The notes below the pieces were generated by a model. It was not told where the DNA came from. It made no database searches and saw only the letters and a program-made list of their open reading frames with translations. A DNA stretch of 64,000 nt from Pyrocephalus nanus (Eukaryota > Chordata > Aves > Passeriformes > Tyrannidae): NCBI GenBank assembly GCA_038380795.1, contig CM076270.1:12337001-12401000 (forward strand), written 5' to 3'. A program made the translations under genes and the position numbers. Shown piece by piece: positions 58,901 through 64,000 of this stretch. The number at the start of each line of letters is the position of its first letter. The first letter of the stretch is position 1.

Positions 58901-61900
58901 GCAAAGTGCCAGCCCCGTTACAAGAAACCCCCATGTTGGCCCCTGGTGCTCATGGAGATCGGCTGGCCCAGGGCATCAGGCCAAACTCTGCTGAAGTGGA
59001 GGAGGAGGGTGGAGGGCTGGGCTAGGGACCATGAAGGGGATCCTCTCCATGTTCCAGCATAGTGGAACACCTCTGGGTCTGAGCCCTGCAGCAGGACCCA
59101 CAGGCTCAAGCCAGAGCTGAGGGGTGAGGAAGCATCAGTCCCTCAGGGACTAGTGCTTGGGCCCCCCTACCCCTTAGAGAAGCACCAGTAAGCCCCTACC
59201 TCACCCTGTGCCCACCCTAATCCCTTGAGGAACCCAAATGAGAGCGCTCCTCAATAGAGGCAATGATCCAACCCCAGTGGCGTGTTCAGCCTTCTGCTCA
59301 GGGAATGCAGGGCCAGATGATGCCCTCTCTGCATCTGCCCCAAGGGCTGGGGACATCCTGCCTTCCCTGGGAAAGTGTTTATGCAAAGTGGGAGCTTTGG
59401 GAGGGAGCAGCAGCCCTGGTCCCTCCAGGATGGTTGCAGGGATGGCCATCAGGATAACTTCCATCCAATCACCAGCATCAGGCACACCACAACCCTCCTG
59501 GAGCTCAAGGGAAATGGTATTTAGGATCTCAGCACTAGTGGGGCTCACCCCACCAGCAGAACCATCTCCTCCAGGCCCAGCCCTGGCCCGAGTGAGAGCA
59601 GAATCACGCAGGACTTGGTGCAGGCTCAGGGCAGCACTAGGCTGGAAGGAATGTGGGGCTTGAAGCCAAGTCCGCCTGGAAAGATAATCCAAAGCGGAAA
59701 GAGCTTGTCTGATGGCCTCTGGGAAAGGGGGGAAGGACCGGCTGGAGCAGGAGGCGATGGCGTGGGGCTTGTGCACTGTGAGGTGTTTGCTGGACCAGCT
59801 TCACCTTGTTATCCATCTCTGTAAAGCCCCTCCAGGCACCAGGAAGGGTCCCAGGGACCTCTTCCCAACATCCGTAGGGAGAAGGGACCCTATCTCTCCC
59901 CAGGGGAAGACAGCAGAGGAGTGTTCAGCAGGCTGCAGAACTGCTGTCAGCCATCACTGGCTCTCTGCCCCAAGCTTTTTCCACTGAGAGAGACATAAAG
60001 GCACAGCTGGAAGCCTGGCACATCAGTCCTACAGCAGAGATTGCACACGAGGGGCTGAGCTCAGTGGGGGAGCGGTAGGGGATGGCTCCGGGTGCTGCTG
60101 GAACAGCAGCCCCCCACCCTGTAGTGAAGTGGGACTCACCCCCTATGGCCCAAGCAAGAGGCTGTGCCAGGGTTTATCCATTCATAAACACTAAGAAGAG
60201 AAGGGAATGTGGATCCAGACTTTGGCTACAAAAATGGAAGCATGGCACCTCCTTAGCTTGTCTGTTCCTAAAAGGGACAAAGCAGGAGCTTCAGGGCCCC
60301 TGACTCTTGTGAGAGTCTGCAAACACTCACAGCTCCAGCCTTGTCCAGAGGGTATGTGCCTTTGGCTGCGTCTCCTCCCCACTCCTCTGTCATCCATAGG
60401 AAATGCTCAGATATCAGGGCTGCCGAATCAGCAGCCCCAGGCAAGACCTGCTGGTCAAAGGCCTGGAGGAGACACAGTCAATGCTCCCTAATGTCAGGCA
60501 GGAATTCCCAGGGCTCCTGCCTCGAAGCCAGCAGTCACACGCACTCCTGATCCAAACACACCTGCCATCACCCAGCTTCTCTTTGCCACCAGGAGAGGGA
60601 AGATCCAAGGTGCAGGCTCTGATCCTGCTGCTGTGTGCTGGAGGGCTAAGCGGCATGTCCCAGGCAGCTGCCTGAGCTCACTGCCCTCTGCAAGCAGTGG
60701 CAAGGGCCCTCCAGCAGTTCCTGGGCTCACAGGAACAGAGGTGAGATGGAAAGGACAGGGACACCAGGGACACAAGCAAAGGATGGCTTGGAAGGATCCT
60801 GCAGTGGCTGGGAAACAGGCAGAGCTGCCAGCACTTACGACAAGCAAAGGAGAATGGCTTTTGTAGTGACATCAGGCTGGAAACACAGTGCATAATCCCA
60901 TGGCTTGGCACAGGACAGTTCAGAGCTCCCACTGCTCCAGGATTTCCTAAATACAGCCACTGTATGCAGATGGGCTTTGCAGTCACCCTTTCCCCAGTAG
61001 CCAGGACCTGCTGGACCAGGGATTAGGTACCTCCAGCTCTTCCAGCCCACTGTCTCCTGGTGGCAAAGGCTGGGCAGTAGATCATGGAGGCCTAGGCTGC
61101 AGGGATGGAGAAAAACCTTGCCCATTCAACAGCAAGGGATTGGTGCCTTGAGGCAGCAGCCAGGCAAGGCTGCCCAGAGAGGGTCTGAGGTACAGCTGCA
61201 GTTTTCCCAAGAACTCCCTGCTGCCTTTCTGCCTGCAACACTTGCACCATGCTGACCTTTTTCCTTCTTCGAGAAGAACAGAGATAGGGTACAAATAAGG
61301 ATATCCTTGGATTTTTCAGGCCAGGGAATTTTTCAGGAAGGGCTGAGCTCTGCTGGGCAAGAGACAATGAATCACAGGCAATCAAAACAGGACACTTCAG
61401 AGGAAGAGTTAGTAAAACAACCCAGGCACTCATTGCTCCAGCCTTTTGTTTCCTGATGACTTCACTTCCCTGTCTGGCTCAAGCATGGGGAAAGCCCGAT
61501 GACAGCATGTGAAGAGGAATCATCCTCCTCTTAGCACTTGCCTGTATGCAGCCGCCTGCCAGAGCCCCCATGTGCCAGAGCTGGAGTTCACTGACTTCAT
61601 GTGGGAGCCAAGGAGCAGCATGGGGGCCGAGCTGGCCTCTCTGAAGGGCTGGGGTGGCCAGAGGAGGGTTCAGAAAAACAGCAGCTAGTGCTGCCCCACG
61701 GCTCTCCCTAAGGTCAGACATCAGGGTATCCTACATCCACATGGCGAGCAAACAGGTGCTTTTCCTTAGAAATCAGATACTGTGCATGCCTGGAGCCAGG
61801 AGAACACTTCCTTCTCCAAGAATGATCACCAGCATGGCTTGTAAAACCACTTCCTTGCTAGTCCTGATTATACTGATCTCCTGCTGCTAGAAGCAGATGC

Positions 61901-62310
61901 CTGCGTGGCACCATATGACAGTACTGGAGCTGGCACAACACTGAATGGTCATTACAGCTGTCCAGCAAGAACCTAAATTTGTAACAACTGTCTCCTTTTA
62001 AACACCAGCATGCAACCACCCAGAGCCACCACCACAAGAGCTTCCTCTTGGTTTTGTTCTTCTCTCAAATGTATTGTAATAAAAATTCTGGAGCATCTGT
62101 TTTCTGAATCCAGTCACAGTTTGCTTTGCACCAGCTGTAGTGACTGGCATTTCTGCTTCTTTAGAGATGGTTCTAACTTCCATTTATCCAGGCTTACTAA
62201 ATTTTTGTTAAACCTCACAGCAAGACAATGGTCATTTCACACCACAGAGTCACATTACCTCCTTTCACAGCCTGGAAGAGGAACTCAAGCCCAGCAGCAG
62301 AATGCCCTGA
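55980..62310. other. Non-coding interval beyond LRRC15
   Basis: I see no LRR-encoding frame and no other recognisable gene. Composition is moderately GC-rich and CpG-poor without clear repeats. In human GP5 follows LRRC15; no GP5-like sequence is visible here. Confidence 0.5.
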
Positions 62311-62326
62311 AACAAAGCAGTAATAC

Positions 62327-64000
62327 TTTATTCTCACTGCCTAGAGTAACACACAGAAGGGAACCAGCCACAAATCTGAAGCAAATGCAAGCTTTCTTCA
62401 GCTCAGGTCTGTATTGTATCATTTTAAGGCCATCCAGGAAAGCCCTCAATAGTTAGAAAGTCAGTAAAACTAAAAAAGGACTCCTGGAGTACAGGCTCTC
62501 TGGTCCAAGTAGCCAGGGAACCACATCCAAAGGTTTTTAAGCACAACATCAGAGGTTTTAAGAGCAAGCTAGGTCACATAATTAGGATAAAAACCTAATA
62601 GTTAAATCCAAGAGCTACCAAAGCACAGGCAGTCTGACAGCTACCAGTCTACTTAAAAACTAAAGTATTTATATAATTCAAATAATAAGCATTTTTGAAT
62701 AAAGACCAAACCCCACATTATTGCCTCGTAGTTGCCTTTGCATATCAACACTTGAAAGGCCTGGAAGTCAGGGAGCAGCACTATGTAAAAAGGTAAAAAA
62801 TAGCCAGACTGAAAATGCTTCTGCACACTCTGAGCTGATGGAGTTGTGTATGTTCCCTAGTCAGCTTCAAAATGGTGGTGACACTTCAGGGCCCTCAGTT
62901 CAGGCAGGTTCCCTGCCACTTGGCTGCATGCCTGTTTGGCTAGCCGAGCCCAGGAGAGACCCTGCCTTTCTCTCCCACCTCAGTCAAGACCAGCTCTGAA
63001 CTCAATACCTTCCTGTGGAGCCCAGCCTCAGTCTGGGAATCTGCTTTTTATTCCGGTTTCAAGATTCCCTGCATCACACAGCCAATAATACCTTGCTTTT
63101 TCAGACCACTGGCCAAAGTTTAAAAACAAAAGTGTTTACTTAAAATTCAGAGTTGTAGTAACTTTACAAATTTTCCAACCCCCCCCAACAAACAATAAAA
63201 TATATCGATTATACTTCCTATCTCAGTATCTTCCTCTGCTGTCAGCTTTAAATGGTACCCCTTCCTTGTGCCACATCCTGGAAAGGGGCTGAGAACAGAG
63301 AGCAAAAGCTAAGACACTTGCACTGTACCATTCCACCCACACTCGCACTGCTAAAAGGTCTTTCCCAGCATCTCCTCCCAAAAATACTATTTGTTTTCTC
63401 AATAAGGAGATAAAACATTACAGGCAGTATAAGGCATAAGAGCATTTGGAGTACTTTGGGCACTCTCTGAAGCACAGTTAAAGCCATGTTCCTCTGCAGA
63501 GCTCCCTATGTTGATGCCACTCCACCGGAGCAGTGTGACCACGAGGACAGGCAGCGGTGTCCAGCAGGGACAGGGCTGAAGGCCAAAGCAGGAAACAGCA
63601 CAGAGGACATGTAGAGGTGACCACAGGCACTTTCAGCTCTCCCTCTGGGTTCCTGCATCAATGTACAGTGATTACAGCCACTTCTGGCAAAAACTGTGAT
63701 GTACGTAAAAGCACATTTTCATTATGCTGTAAAGACAAGGTATTTATGGTCCTTGCTATGAAGATTTGTAATCCAGATCTGAATTGAGTATCAACTGTTC
63801 AAATTGCATCCAAGGCAATGCTTCTAATCCTCTCTTGGGATAGTATGCTTTATCTTCTTAACAATCTTTTCAGTACTACAGGCTGAGCAGGAGTATTTCT
63901 GGGGTGCAAGAGTTGCCTGGTTTTACCCATCACATACAGACTGAGCACAATGGTTACGGTCTGGAGTGCTAAAATCAAACTGTGAAGGCACAAGAATAGC
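62327..64000 (-). other. Possible 3' UTR of a minus-strand gene beyond the window
   Basis: The sequence becomes distinctly AT-rich, and a minus-strand AATAAA (complement of 62327-62332) is followed by T/G-rich sequence (complement of about 62,290-62,325), the layout of a poly(A) site. A second AATAAA on the minus strand lies near 63,047-63,052. Human gene order would place GP5 or ATP13A3, both minus strand, next. No coding exon is recognised here. Confidence 0.35.

Noticed and set aside
63248..63487. 79-codon hydrophobic minus-strand frame near the window end
   Set aside because: I considered a last ATP13A3 exon, but the residues do not resemble the C-terminus of that family as I know it; 3' UTR is more likely.

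Overview
The window looks like a bird genome segment. A chicken-repeat-1 (CR1) LINE occupies about 255-3607 and further CR1 3' ends lie at 46.0, 46.6 and 50.3 kb. Genes are intron-poor and compact, and their order HES1 - CPN2 - LRRC15 matches human 3q29 (chicken chromosome 9). I name the genes from translated sequence plus this gene order; no database search was run.

Layout. 1-3.6 kb: a decayed CR1 LINE (minus strand) split by a 395-bp solo LTR with a 6-bp target duplication. 3.6-9.2 kb: non-coding HES1 upstream DNA. 9.2-12.08 kb: the CpG-island promoter and four exons of HES1 (plus strand), with paired RBPJ sites, N-boxes, CCAAT boxes, a TATA box and a poly(A) signal. 12.1-40.1 kb: a gene desert with no credible coding gene but several CpG-rich or AT-rich islands that look regulatory. 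It holds two non-coding elements, here called A and B, each present twice in the same order about 12.2-12.6 kb apart. 40.1-55.98 kb: a cluster of three leucine-rich-repeat (LRR) genes, all minus strand. They are an 858-residue CPN2-like membrane protein with a mucin-type stalk (no name assigned), CPN2, and LRRC15. 56-62.3 kb: non-coding. 62.3-64 kb: AT-rich sequence that may be the 3' UTR of a minus-strand gene beyond the window; GP5 or ATP13A3 would be expected next from human order.

How it fits together. HES1 is a Notch-responsive, self-repressing bHLH-Orange repressor, and the desert behind it is a natural place for its enhancers. The duplicated element B carries an RBPJ-like core in both copies, and a separate RBPJ + N-box pair lies 2.75 kb past the HES1 stop. 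The LRR genes share one architecture: the whole protein in one exon, with a splice acceptor a few bases before the ATG. This fits origin by tandem duplication. CPN2 is the secreted subunit of plasma carboxypeptidase N and LRRC15 is a type I membrane protein. The third gene combines a CPN2-like LRR domain with a Thr/Ser/Pro-rich stalk and a membrane anchor, an arrangement like that of platelet GPIb-alpha.

The most interesting items are the duplicated non-coding elements, the inverted repeat that both copies of B preserve with different sequences, and the mucin-stalked LRR gene.
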